In this document: positions 38,759 to 46,937 of the stretch, in pieces
How positions within the stretch are numbered: the first letter of the stretch is position 1
Layout: every line of letters begins with the position of its first letter
Assembly (NCBI GenBank): GCA_036491115.1
Contig: DASXCQ010000068.1
Location: 1-64,000, forward strand
DNA from: DATEPR01 sp036491115
Lineage (GTDB): Bacteria; Actinomycetota; Actinomycetes; Mycobacteriales; Pseudonocardiaceae
DNA length: 64,000 nt
Direction: 5' to 3'
The notes under the pieces: generated by a model
The model's input: the letters and a program-made list of their open reading frames with translations, nothing else
Databases searched by the model: none
What the model was told of the DNA's origin: nothing
Made by a program: the position numbers and the translations under genes

Positions 38759-39505
38759 TCAGAGTTCGCCGCGCACTGCCCACAGTTCGGGAAACGCCGG
38801 CCGGCCGATCGTGGTGCGCAGGTAGGCGGCGCCGGACGAGCCGCCCGTGCCCGCCTTGTCGCCGATGGTGCGTTCCACCATCTTCACGTGCCGGTAACGC
38901 CACTCCTGCAGACCCTCGTCCAGGTCGACCAGCCGCTCGGCCACCTGGGCGGCGCCGCCGTCCTGGGCGTAGACGACGAGCAGTGCGGCCCGGACCCCGT
39001 CGGCCACCGGGAAGCCGGCCGACGTGAGATAGGTGAGAAACGAGTCGAACAGGGACGGCCGGCACATCGCGTCGGCGATTCTGGCCCGCTCGACGCTGCC
39101 GTCCGGGTAGTGCCGGAACACCTTCTCGTCGCGCCGGCCGAGCACGGCCTCCAGTTCGCGGAACTGCGCCGACTGGAACCCGCTCGCCGCGGCCAACCGG
39201 GTACGGAACGAGGTGAACTGGCGGGGCGTCATCGTCTCCAGCACGTCGATCTGGGCGACGGCCACCTTGAGGATGGTCAGCGTCCGGCGCAGGGTGTGCA
39301 GCGCGTGCGTGGTGTGACCGGCGGTCAGGTGCCGCTGGAGCGCCGCCAGCTCGTGCAGCAACTGTTTGAACCACAGCTCGTACACCTGGTGGATGACGAT
39401 GAACAGCATCTCGTCGTGCTCGTCCGAGCGTGGCCGCTGCGCGCCCAGGATCTCGTCCAGCGCGAGGTAGGAGGCGTAGGTCAGCGCCGGGGACTCGTCA
39501 GTCAT
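38759..39505 (-). CDS. kynA: Tryptophan 2,3-dioxygenase
   Basis: A 248-residue haem enzyme that opens the indole ring of L-tryptophan to N-formylkynurenine, the first step of the kynurenine route. Family blocks: TYASYLALDEILGAQ, HDEMLFIVIHQVYELWFKQL (substrate histidine), and WRYRHVKMVERTIGDKAGTG (haem-ligand histidine and ammonium-binding loop). The length is normal for bacterial enzymes. No kynU or kynB lies next to it, so the pathway is completed elsewhere or the gene serves another purpose. A tiny membrane-protein gene lies 29 bp upstream on the same strand. Confidence 0.96.
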   Translation of the reverse strand: MTDESPALTYASYLALDEILGAQRPRSDEHDEMLFIVIHQVYELWFKQLLHELAALQRHLTAGHTTHALHTLRRTLTILKVAVAQIDVLETMTPRQFTSFRTRLAAASGFQSAQFRELEAVLGRRDEKVFRHYPDGSVERARIADAMCRPSLFDSFLTYLTSAGFPVADGVRAALLVVYAQDGGAAQVAERLVDLDEGLQEWRYRHVKMVERTIGDKAGTGGSSGAAYLRTTIGRPAFPELWAVRGEL

Positions 39506-39534
39506 GAGACGGCCAGCTTAGCCAGCGTGCCCGG

Positions 39535-39657
39535 TCAGGGCAGTTTGACCGGCAGGTGCACCATGCCGCGCTGCTGGAGATAGGCCAGCACCAGCAGGAC
39601 GAGCACGATCACCGCGACCCAGCCCAGCAGGCCCAGACCCGATTTCTTGCGCGCCAT
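39535..39657 (-). CDS. Single-pass membrane microprotein
   Basis: A 40-residue protein: MARKKSG, then one hydrophobic helix (LLGWVAVIVLVLLVLAYL), then a short polar tail. GGAAGG precedes the ATG by about ten bases. The basic start and hydrophobic core fit a small N-in membrane protein. It may share a transcript with kynA, 29 bp downstream. No function is known to me. Confidence 0.7.
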   Translation of the reverse strand: MARKKSGLGLLGWVAVIVLVLLVLAYLQQRGMVHLPVKLP

Positions 39658-40237
39658 CGCCGACCGCCCTTCCTCGGCGGGGTGGGACCACCGCCAAACG
39701 TACGCGGTCGAGTGGTTCCGCCGGTGAAGTCGGGCGAACCTGTCCGGCCCACGACCGAAAAAACAGCGCAGCGTGAGCGGATCGGACACGCATTGCCATA
39801 GCTGCCACAGGATATGAACGCTCTGTAATCTCCGTTCGAACAACGTGTTGTCACGGGGGTCACACACTGCGTGCGGTAACCCCCTGAGGTGCTGGGATGC
39901 CCCACGGTAACGGGTCGCCCGGTCGCGTGACGGACCGTCCAAACCGGATACATGCAGCGTCTCGTTACGCCCGAACGGGTTGCTTCTGAAACCGCCCGGG
40001 CGGCTTACCAGATTCGCAACCCTCTGTAACAGGGATCGGGGTGCCACCGATCCTGATGGCGAAGGCGAACAACGGCGTGATCGCGGGCGCAATGGTCCGC
40101 TCGGTCCCGCCATCCCAGAGTCGGACCAAGAAGGGGCGCCGGGGGGGCGTCTCGCGATGGCGCACGGCCGTGGGGGCCAGTGCGTGCGGAGGCGGAATGA
40201 TCGAGGGTAGACGCGTGCGGTCCGGGCCCGGTGCGCC
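39658..40237. other. 580-bp intergenic region between divergent genes
   Basis: No gene is supported here. Elements seen: GGGGGT and ACCCCC flanking a possible stem-loop at about 39855-39884; the palindrome CCGCCCGGGCGG at about 39992-40003; a run of six A at about 39758. The length suggests a long leader or complex promoter for the sugar transferase, but I could not identify a -35/-10 pair or a known riboswitch. Confidence 0.5.
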
Positions 40238-41719
40238 ATGAGTGAGGTGCAGCCGGCCGCTCCGGGCCCGCGCTTTGCCACGCGGTTGACCGCGCCACGG
40301 ACCGTCCAGCCGACGGTCGCGACGTGGGAGCGGAACTACCGGTACGCCGTGATCGCCAGCGACCTGCTGGCGGTCGGGTTCGCCCTGCTCATCGCGGCGA
40401 CGCTGCTGGGCAGGCACGTGAACGTGGACGGGCCCTACCACCTGCTGGTCGCCTCGCTGGTCACGGCGACGGTGGTGTGCGGTTCGCTGCTGGGCACCCG
40501 GTCGTGGCGCGGCCCGGTGCTCGGCCAGGGTGCCGAGGAGTTCCGCAGGCTGGGCAGGGCGCTGGTGGCCGCTGCCGTGGTGCTGGCGCTGGTCTCGCTC
40601 GCGGTCGGCGACGGCAACGGCCGGCCGTGGGTGTTCCTGGTAATCCCGACGATCGCCGTGCTGGCCATGCCGCAGCGGTACCTGCTGCGCCGCTACCTGC
40701 ACCGCGCCCGCCGCGACGGCCGCTGCCTGCTGCCGGTCCTGGCCGCCGGCAGCACCGAGACCGTGCACGACCTGATCGCCCGCACCAAGCAGATGCGCCA
40801 CCTCGGCTGGCGGGTCGAGGCGGTCTGCACGGTGGACGGCCGGGCGGGCGCCGGCACCAAGATCGACGGCGTCCCAGTGATCGGGCAGCTCGCCGATCTC
40901 GCCCAGCACGTCCGGCACGGCGGCTACCGGATCGTCGGCATCACCGCCGATCAGTACTGGACCCCTCGCCGCCTGCAGCAACTGGCCTGGGACCTGGAGG
41001 GCAGCGCGGCCGAGATGGTCGTGGCACCCGTGCTGATGGAGGTCGCGGGGCCCCGCGTGCACGTCAGCGGTGTGCTCGGCATGCCGCTGCTGCGGGTCAG
41101 CGCCCCGGTGTTCACCGGCGTGCGCCGGGTGATCAAGGAGATCTTCGACCGTGTCGCGGCCACCGTGCTGCTGATCGTGCTGCTGCCCGTCCTGCTGGCC
41201 TTCGCGGCCATGATCAAGCTGAACAGCCGCGGCCCGGTGTTCTACACGCAGCAGCGGATCGGCAAGGACGGCCGGCCCTTCACCATGGTCAAGTTCCGCA
41301 CGATGGTGGTCGGCTCGGACGCCAGGCAGGTGCGGCTGAAGCTGACCAACGACGGCTCCGGCCCGCTGTTCAAGATGCGCACCGACCCGAGAGTGACCAA
41401 GGTCGGCACCTTCCTGCGCCGCTACTCGGCAGACGAGCTGCCCCAGTTGTGGAACGTGCTGAGCGGCACGATGTCGCTGGTCGGGCCGCGCCCGCCGCTG
41501 CCGGAGGAGACGATGACGTACGGGCCGGACGTGCGGCGGCGGCTGCTGGTCAAGCCGGGCATGACCGGGTTGTGGCAGGTCAGCGGCCGCAGCGACCTGT
41601 CCTGGGAGGAGTCGGTCCGGCTGGACCTGCGCTACGTCGAGGACTGGTCGCTGGCGATGGACGCGCTGATCCTGTGGAAGACGATCCGGGCGGTGTTCAC
41701 CGGCTACGGCGCCTACTGA
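40238..41719 (+). CDS. Polyprenyl-phosphate sugar phosphotransferase (exopolysaccharide initiation)
   Basis: A 493-residue membrane enzyme of the PHPT/WbaP type. Four N-terminal helices are followed by a nucleotide-binding-like domain and a large helix (VAATVLLIVLLPVLLAFAAMI) leading into the catalytic domain. Catalytic blocks are RGPVFYTQQRIGKDG, VKFRTMVVGSD, LWNVLSGTMSLVGPRP, and PGMTGLWQVSGRSD. It transfers a sugar 1-phosphate to undecaprenyl phosphate to start a surface polysaccharide. No glycosyltransferases, flippase or polymerase are adjacent, which is unusual for a pathway-initiating gene. Confidence 0.94.
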   Translation: MSEVQPAAPGPRFATRLTAPRTVQPTVATWERNYRYAVIASDLLAVGFALLIAATLLGRHVNVDGPYHLLVASLVTATVVCGSLLGTRSWRGPVLGQGAEEFRRLGRALVAAAVVLALVSLAVGDGNGRPWVFLVIPTIAVLAMPQRYLLRRYLHRARRDGRCLLPVLAAGSTETVHDLIARTKQMRHLGWRVEAVCTVDGRAGAGTKIDGVPVIGQLADLAQHVRHGGYRIVGITADQYWTPRRLQQLAWDLEGSAAEMVVAPVLMEVAGPRVHVSGVLGMPLLRVSAPVFTGVRRVIKEIFDRVAATVLLIVLLPVLLAFAAMIKLNSRGPVFYTQQRIGKDGRPFTMVKFRTMVVGSDARQVRLKLTNDGSGPLFKMRTDPRVTKVGTFLRRYSADELPQLWNVLSGTMSLVGPRPPLPEETMTYGPDVRRRLLVKPGMTGLWQVSGRSDLSWEESVRLDLRYVEDWSLAMDALILWKTIRAVFTGYGAY

Positions 41720-41886
41720 GCCGGTTCGTCCTCGTCGTCCCCCGTCGGCTTCGGGGTCGGCGCGAGCCGGATGACCCCGCTCTCCAGGTCCAGTGGTCCC
41801 GGGTCGAACTTCTGCGCGTTGCCCGCGTCCTCGGGCGTGTCCTTGCGGTGCTGCGCGCCCGGGAAGAGCTCACCGAGCTGTCCCAT
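41713..41886 (-). CDS. Small acidic protein, DUF6191-like
   Basis: A 57-residue reading frame. It begins MGQLGELFPGAQHRKD, continues through DPGPLDLESGVIRLAP, and ends in a very acidic tail (GDDEDEP). The pattern of ELFPG, a His, and PLDLESG resembles the small actinobacterial DUF6191 family as I remember it. It converges on the sugar transferase with a 7-bp overlap and lies 28 bp after the ROK regulator gene on the same strand, so it may be cotranscribed with that gene. Confidence 0.65.
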   Translation of the reverse strand: MGQLGELFPGAQHRKDTPEDAGNAQKFDPGPLDLESGVIRLAPTPKPTGDDEDEPAQ

Positions 41887-41914
41887 GCCCCCACCCTAGT
41901 CGTCCGACCCGCGA

Positions 41915-43138
41915 TCACGCCTCCATCTGGGCCAGCGCCATGTCCCGCGCGGTGTCCAGGCCGGCGGCCAGCCCGCCCAGCACCACGTTCTCCCGGCCGA
42001 CCGCGGAGGCGCGGACCGGCGGCGGCTCGAACGGCAGCAGCTCGCGCAGCCTGCGGTGGATCGGCTCCAGCAGCACGTCGACGTTGCTGCCCACGCCACC
42101 GCCCAGCACGATCAGCCCTGGGTCGAGGACGGCGATCACCGACGTGAGTGCCCGCGCCAGGTGGTCCACCTCGATGCCGATCACCCGCAGCGCCACGTCG
42201 TCCCCGGCCCGTGCCGCGTCGAAGACCTGTTCCGCCGACTCGACCGCCATGCCCAACCGCACCGCCGAGGCGACGACGCCGTCACCGGACGCGACGGTCT
42301 CCAGGATCCCGTGCTGGCGGGTGCTGGGCGCGTCCCGCACCCGGGCCGCGTCCTCGTCGCCGACCGGCAGGAACGAGATCTCCCCCGCCCTGCCGTGCGG
42401 GCCCCGGTACAGCCTGCCGTCGACCATGATCCCCATGCCGACACCGGTGCCGACGGACACGAACACGAAGTCCCGTACCGACGCGCCCAGCCCGTACGCC
42501 TGCTCGGCCAGCGTCGCCAGATTGACGTCGTTGTCGATGGAGAACTTCTCTCCCAGCCGGGTGCGCAGCGACTCGACCGCCCACGGGCCGTCCCAGCCGG
42601 GCAGGTTCGGCGCGGTGGTGATCGTGTCGGTCTCCGGTTCGTAGACGCCGGGGATGCCCAGGACGGTGTGGGTCACGTCGGCGAACGCCAGTCCGGCCTT
42701 GGCCGGCACCGACTCGGCCAGTTCGCCGATCTGCCGCAGCAGTGCGGCCGCCGTGCGCGCCCGGACCCGTTCCTCATGCCGCACCGCGATCCGGCCGGCG
42801 AGATCGGCGACCGCCGCCCGCAGCCACGAGCCGCCGATGTCGATGGCCAGCGCCCAGCCTGCCTCGGGCCGGATCTCGTAGAGCCGGGGCGCCCGGCCGA
42901 CCTGGCCGACGCGGTGCCCGACATGCCGAATGAGTCCGGCCCGTTCCAGGCTGCCCAGTGCCAGGCCGATGGTCGGCTTGGACAGTCCGGTCGCCGCGAC
43001 CAGTTGGGACGCGGACACCGGGCCGAGCCGCCGCACCTGCTCGTAGACGGCCCGCTCGTTCATGATGCGGACCACGGCGGTGGTGTTGGCCACGGTGGAA
43101 CCGTTCGTGACCCCACCGTCCGGCGACGTTCTGACCAC
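41915..43138 (-). CDS. ROK-family transcriptional regulator without the zinc cluster
   Basis: A 407-residue protein. The N-terminal winged helix reads GPVSASQLVAATGLSKPTIGLALGSLERAGLI. The ROK sugar-kinase-like domain starts at LAIDIGGSWLRAAVADL and has SVGTGVGMGIMVDGRLYRG and VIVLGGGVGSN-like blocks. The usual cysteine cluster (CxCGxxGC) after the HGRAGEI motif is absent: the chain reads LPVGDEDAARVRDAPSTRQ instead. This is known in a subset of actinobacterial ROK regulators. The GTG start has GGAGG about six bases upstream. Its sugar is unknown, and no transport genes are adjacent. Confidence 0.9.
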   Translation of the reverse strand: MVRTSPDGGVTNGSTVANTTAVVRIMNERAVYEQVRRLGPVSASQLVAATGLSKPTIGLALGSLERAGLIRHVGHRVGQVGRAPRLYEIRPEAGWALAIDIGGSWLRAAVADLAGRIAVRHEERVRARTAAALLRQIGELAESVPAKAGLAFADVTHTVLGIPGVYEPETDTITTAPNLPGWDGPWAVESLRTRLGEKFSIDNDVNLATLAEQAYGLGASVRDFVFVSVGTGVGMGIMVDGRLYRGPHGRAGEISFLPVGDEDAARVRDAPSTRQHGILETVASGDGVVASAVRLGMAVESAEQVFDAARAGDDVALRVIGIEVDHLARALTSVIAVLDPGLIVLGGGVGSNVDVLLEPIHRRLRELLPFEPPPVRASAVGRENVVLGGLAAGLDTARDMALAQMEA

Positions 43139-43210
43139 GGCTGCTCCTCCCGGCCGGCCGGTGGCGTCCGGCCACCGTTGATTATCGCGCCAGCCGGGAG
43201 GAGCCTGCGC

Positions 43211-44356
43211 CTACGGGCGCAGCAGACCGATCAGACCGTTCTGTTCATCGTTGATTCCGGCGCTGAAGAACACCGCGTCGGTGCCACCGGTCGTCGCGGT
43301 ACCGGGCAGCAGTGCCCACAGTCGCTCGATGGACAGCGTCCTGCCGTGTGAGTCACGCAGCTGGCCGACGATCCTGGCGTCGCCGTTGCCCTTGCCCTTG
43401 TTGTCCGGCCGGCCCAGCGAGATCACGTTGATCCGGCCGTTGCCGAAGTTGCCCACCAGCAGCGAACCGGCCAAGGTGCCCCAACTCGCCGGCGCGATGG
43501 CCATGCCCCATGGCCCGTCCAGCGACTGGTGGCTCGCCACGCGGGCGACCAGGCGGCCGTCCACAGTGAACTCGTCGACGATGCCCAGCCCGACGCCGTC
43601 CTGGCTGCGACCGGTCTTCGGGTCGACCTTGGCGTAGGCCACGAAAATGTTGCCGTTCAAGGCTTGCACGCCGAACGGTGCGTACCCCCGCGGTTCGTGC
43701 CGGTCCCGGAACGCCCAGGACGGGGTGTTCACCTGTGCGAAGTTCGAGTCGAACACGTCGATCCGGTTCTGCCCGAAGTTCGCCGCGTACAACTGGTCAC
43801 CCGTGCTGGCCGTGGCCAGGGCGAGTCCGGTGTACACCGCGCCGGGCACCGTGGCCCGCGTCTCGGTCGGGCCGGGGCCGGGGTCCAGACCGGGTGCCCA
43901 CGCCTCGATGTGACCGGTCAGGGTGGAGAAGATGAACCTCGCCGGAGCGCTCGCCCCGTTGAGGGTGTTGACGAAGCCCGTGCCGCCGTTGGCGACCTGG
44001 CCGGTGGGCAGTTCGGGCGTGTCCGGGAAGGTGGGCCGGACGGCCGGCACCTTGGTCGCCGTCGCGCCGCCCGGGGCCACCGTGTAGAGCGTCGCCACGT
44101 CCGTGGCGTTGTTGGCCGACCACAGCGGTGAGGTCGGCAGGAGCGCGAGGCCCCACGGGTTGGCCACGTCCGGATCGGTGAGCGGAGCCAGGCCCGGCAC
44201 ATCGGACACCAGGTTCACCTGCTGGACGGCGAGTTTCCGGTCGTCGTGGCGATCACCGTGATGGGAGGGGCCGGGCGATGCCACCGCCGGTACCCCGAGA
44301 GCCAGCATGCCCGCGGCCGCGGCGACCACGGCGAGCGGGCGTCTGAGTAAGGACAT
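43211..44356 (-). CDS. Exported TIGR03118-family protein
   Basis: A 381-residue secreted protein. A signal peptide (about residues 1-28, LAVVAAAAGMLALGVPAVAS) precedes a beta-propeller-like chain: VNLVSDVPGLAPLTDPDVANPWGL, ANFGQNRIDVFDSNF, GYAPFGVQALNGNIFVAYA, GPWGMAIAPASWGTLAGSLLVGNFG. These are the repeated segments of TIGR03118, a family of unknown function found across bacteria and algae. ATG 44356 has AGGA upstream. The 103 bp before it contain a repeated GTGATAT (about 44432-44455) around CACGTG. Confidence 0.9.
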   Translation of the reverse strand: MSLLRRPLAVVAAAAGMLALGVPAVASPGPSHHGDRHDDRKLAVQQVNLVSDVPGLAPLTDPDVANPWGLALLPTSPLWSANNATDVATLYTVAPGGATATKVPAVRPTFPDTPELPTGQVANGGTGFVNTLNGASAPARFIFSTLTGHIEAWAPGLDPGPGPTETRATVPGAVYTGLALATASTGDQLYAANFGQNRIDVFDSNFAQVNTPSWAFRDRHEPRGYAPFGVQALNGNIFVAYAKVDPKTGRSQDGVGLGIVDEFTVDGRLVARVASHQSLDGPWGMAIAPASWGTLAGSLLVGNFGNGRINVISLGRPDNKGKGNGDARIVGQLRDSHGRTLSIERLWALLPGTATTGGTDAVFFSAGINDEQNGLIGLLRP

Positions 44357-44459
44357 GGATCTTCCTGCCTGTCGACAATGGAACACCCGGTATACGGGTG
44401 CCGATGCGACAGAGTTCACAGGGATTTGTTATGTGATATGTGTCACGTGTGATATCCAA

Positions 44460-45662
44460 CTAACCGGCGGCGCGATGGTAGCGGTCCGGGTCATCGATGA
44501 TCGCCCGCACGGCCGCGGCTGCCGCCCCCCGAACGGCGGCCGCCCCGCCCAGCGTGGAGCTGCCGATCCGCACCGGCGACCAGGACGCGCTGATCACGCG
44601 GCTGTCCAGCTCGGCCGCCATCGGCTCCCGCAGCCACGGCGCCAGCGCGGCGTAAGTTCCGCCCAGCACCACGCACGGCACGTCCACGACATTGATCACC
44701 GACGCCAGCGCGATGCCCAGCCAGCGGCCGGCCGCGCGGACCGCGCCCAGCGCCGCGGGGTCGGCCTGGTGCAGCCTGCCGACCAGCGTGTCCAGCACCT
44801 CAGCGGGCGGGCCGGCCTGCCCCACACCGGCCTGCCCGATGATCTGGTCCAGTCCGGCCAGCCGTTCCAGGCAGCCGCGTGCCCCGCACGTGCACTCCGG
44901 CCCGGCGGGATCCACGGTCAGGTGGCCGATCTCGCCGCTGAACCCGCCGACGCCGGGGAACGGCCTGGCGTCCACCATCAGTCCGGCGCCGATGCCGATC
45001 TCACCGGTGACCATGATGAAGTCGCGCGGCCCGTCGGGCGCGTGGCCCAGTTCCGCCTCGGCGGCCAGGTTCGCCTCGTTGCCGACCAGCACGGGCAGGT
45101 GCGGCGCGTCGATCCGGCCCCGGACGCCCGCCACGATGTCCAGGTCGCGCCAGCCGAGGTTGGGCGCGATCCGCAGCAGCCCGGTGCCCGACTCGACCAG
45201 GCCCGGCACGGCGATCCCGATCCCGCCCACGGGCACACCCAGCCCGTCGGCGGCGCGCAGCGCGGTGTTGATCGCGCGGACCGCGGCGCCGAGCACCCTG
45301 GCCGGTGGCCGGGCCCGGTTGTCCCCCGCCCGCACGGTGTGTTCGCGCACCTGACCTGCCAGGTCGACCAGGCAGGTGGCCAGGTAGTCGACGCCGATCT
45401 CGACGCCCAGGCCGTGCGGCCCGGTCGGCGACGCGGCCAGTCCGGTACTGCGCCTGCCCCTGCCCTGCCGGACCTGGAGACCTGTCTCGGCCACCAGGTC
45501 GGCCGCGATCAGCCGGTCCACCAGGCTGGACACGGTCGCCTTGGCCAGGCCGGTGCCGGCCGCGATGGCGGCACGGGACACGCCGGGCGAGTCCAGCACG
45601 GTACGCAGCACCAGCGCCGCGTTGTGGCGACGCAGGGTGTGTTGCCCGGCAGGCTCCGTCAT
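44460..45662 (-). CDS. xylR: ROK-family repressor of the xylose genes (XylR type)
   Basis: A 400-residue regulator. The HTH is GVSRAAIAAGTGLAKATVSSLVDRLIAADLV. The ROK domain has the sugar-binding block FSGEIGHLTVDP followed by an intact zinc cluster CTCGARGC. It faces xylA across 105 bp and probably releases the DNA when xylose is bound. The frame is open to 45737, but I prefer ATG 45662: TAGAAT ends seven bases before it, giving a leaderless transcript. ATG 45671 overlaps that -10. One arm of a 10-bp inverted repeat covers the -10. Confidence 0.9.
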   Translation of the reverse strand: MTEPAGQHTLRRHNAALVLRTVLDSPGVSRAAIAAGTGLAKATVSSLVDRLIAADLVAETGLQVRQGRGRRSTGLAASPTGPHGLGVEIGVDYLATCLVDLAGQVREHTVRAGDNRARPPARVLGAAVRAINTALRAADGLGVPVGGIGIAVPGLVESGTGLLRIAPNLGWRDLDIVAGVRGRIDAPHLPVLVGNEANLAAEAELGHAPDGPRDFIMVTGEIGIGAGLMVDARPFPGVGGFSGEIGHLTVDPAGPECTCGARGCLERLAGLDQIIGQAGVGQAGPPAEVLDTLVGRLHQADPAALGAVRAAGRWLGIALASVINVVDVPCVVLGGTYAALAPWLREPMAAELDSRVISASWSPVRIGSSTLGGAAAVRGAAAAAVRAIIDDPDRYHRAAG

Positions 45663-45672
45663 CCCGCGCATT

Positions 45673-45748
45673 CTAATAGTTCGACGGCTGTACGAAATCC
45701 TTGACCGGGTCGGTGGCCGGCATATATGTTCGGCCATTGAACTATTAG
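45673..45748. promoter_or_regulatory. xylR/xylA divergent promoter with paired operator arms
   Basis: CTAATAGTTC (45673-45682) and GAACTATTAG (45739-45748) are exact inverted copies 56 bp apart. The first covers the -10 of xylR (TAGAAT on the minus strand). The second lies just after the predicted xylA start point. For xylA, TTGACC (45701-45706), 16 bases, TATATG (45723-45728) make a good promoter. A looped repressor bound at both arms would close both genes. Confidence 0.75.
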
Positions 45749-45767
45749 CTCAGCGGGAGGCGATCAC

Positions 45768-46937
45768 ATGGCCGGCGCACCGACCCGGGAGGACCACTTC
45801 AGCTTCGGGCTGTGGACGGTCGGCTGGCGGGCCGTCGACCCGTTCGGCGACGCCACCCGTCCCCCGCTGGACCCGGTGGAGAGCGTGCACCGGCTGGCCG
45901 AACTCGGCGCGTGGGGCGTCACGTTCCACGACGACGACCTGATCCCGTTCGGCAGCGACGACGCCGCCCGCGAGCACCACATCACCCGGTTCCGCGCCGC
46001 GCTCGCCGAGACCGGCCTGGTGGTCCCGATGATGACCACGAACCTGTTCACCCACCCCGTGTTCCGGGACGGCGCGTTCACCAGCAACGACCGGGCCGTC
46101 CGCCGGTTCGCGCTGCGCAAGGTGCTGCGCAACATCGACCTCGCCGCGTCCATGGGCGCCACCACCTACGTCATGTGGGGCGGCCGGGAAGGCTCGGAGA
46201 GCGACGCGGCCAAGGATGTCCGGGCCGCGCTGGACCGCTACCGCGAAGCCGTGGACACCCTCGCCCAGTACGTCGTCGACTCCGGTTACGACCTGCGGTT
46301 CGCGTTGGAGCCCAAGCCGAACGAACCCAGGGGCGACATCCTGCTGCCCACCGTCGGCCACGCCCTGGCGTTCATCTCCACGCTGGAGCACCACGAGATG
46401 GTCGGCGTGAACCCGGAGGTCGGCCACGAGCAGATGGCCGGGCTGAACTTCGTGCACGGCATCAGCCAGGCGCTGTGGCAGGGCAAGCTGTTCCACATCG
46501 ACCTCAACGGCCAGCGCGGCATCAAGTTCGACCAGGACCTGGTCTTCGGCCACGGCGACCTGCTCAACGCCTTCTTCCTGGTGGACCTGCTGGAGAACGG
46601 CGGCTACGACGGGCCGAGGCACTTCGACTACAAACCCTCCCGCACCGAGGACATCACCGGCGTGTGGGCCAGTGCCGCCGCCAACATGCGCACCTACCTG
46701 CTGCTGCGCGAACGCGCCGCGGCCTTCCGCGCCGACCCGAGGGTCACCGAGGCGCTGCACGCCGCGCGGGTCGACGAACTGGCCGTACCGACACTGGGCG
46801 CGGGCGAGACCACGGCGGACCTGCTCGCCGACCGGTCCGCCTACGAGGACTTCGACCCGGACAAGGCGGCCGAACGCGGCTACGGCTTCGTGGCGCTCAA
46901 CCAGTTGGCGGTCGAGCACCTGCTGGGCGCGTCGTGA
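45768..46937 (+). CDS. xylA: Xylose isomerase
   Basis: A 389-residue enzyme that converts D-xylose to D-xylulose (and glucose to fructose) with two divalent metals. The actinobacterial class is shown by the start FSFGLWTVGWRAVDPFGDATR, the catalytic His and Asp in FHDDDLIPFG, TTYVMWGGREGSE, EPKPNEPRGDI, GVNPEVGHEQMAGLNF and the metal aspartates in HIDLNGQRGIKFDQD. GGGAGG lies upstream of the ATG. GTGA overlap with xylB. Confidence 0.98.
   Translation: MAGAPTREDHFSFGLWTVGWRAVDPFGDATRPPLDPVESVHRLAELGAWGVTFHDDDLIPFGSDDAAREHHITRFRAALAETGLVVPMMTTNLFTHPVFRDGAFTSNDRAVRRFALRKVLRNIDLAASMGATTYVMWGGREGSESDAAKDVRAALDRYREAVDTLAQYVVDSGYDLRFALEPKPNEPRGDILLPTVGHALAFISTLEHHEMVGVNPEVGHEQMAGLNFVHGISQALWQGKLFHIDLNGQRGIKFDQDLVFGHGDLLNAFFLVDLLENGGYDGPRHFDYKPSRTEDITGVWASAAANMRTYLLLRERAAAFRADPRVTEALHAARVDELAVPTLGAGETTADLLADRSAYEDFDPDKAAERGYGFVALNQLAVEHLLGAS

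Noticed and set aside
39841..40237. Possible cyclic di-AMP or other known riboswitch before the sugar transferase
   Set aside because: I could not match the conserved core elements of any class. Left as an unexplained leader.
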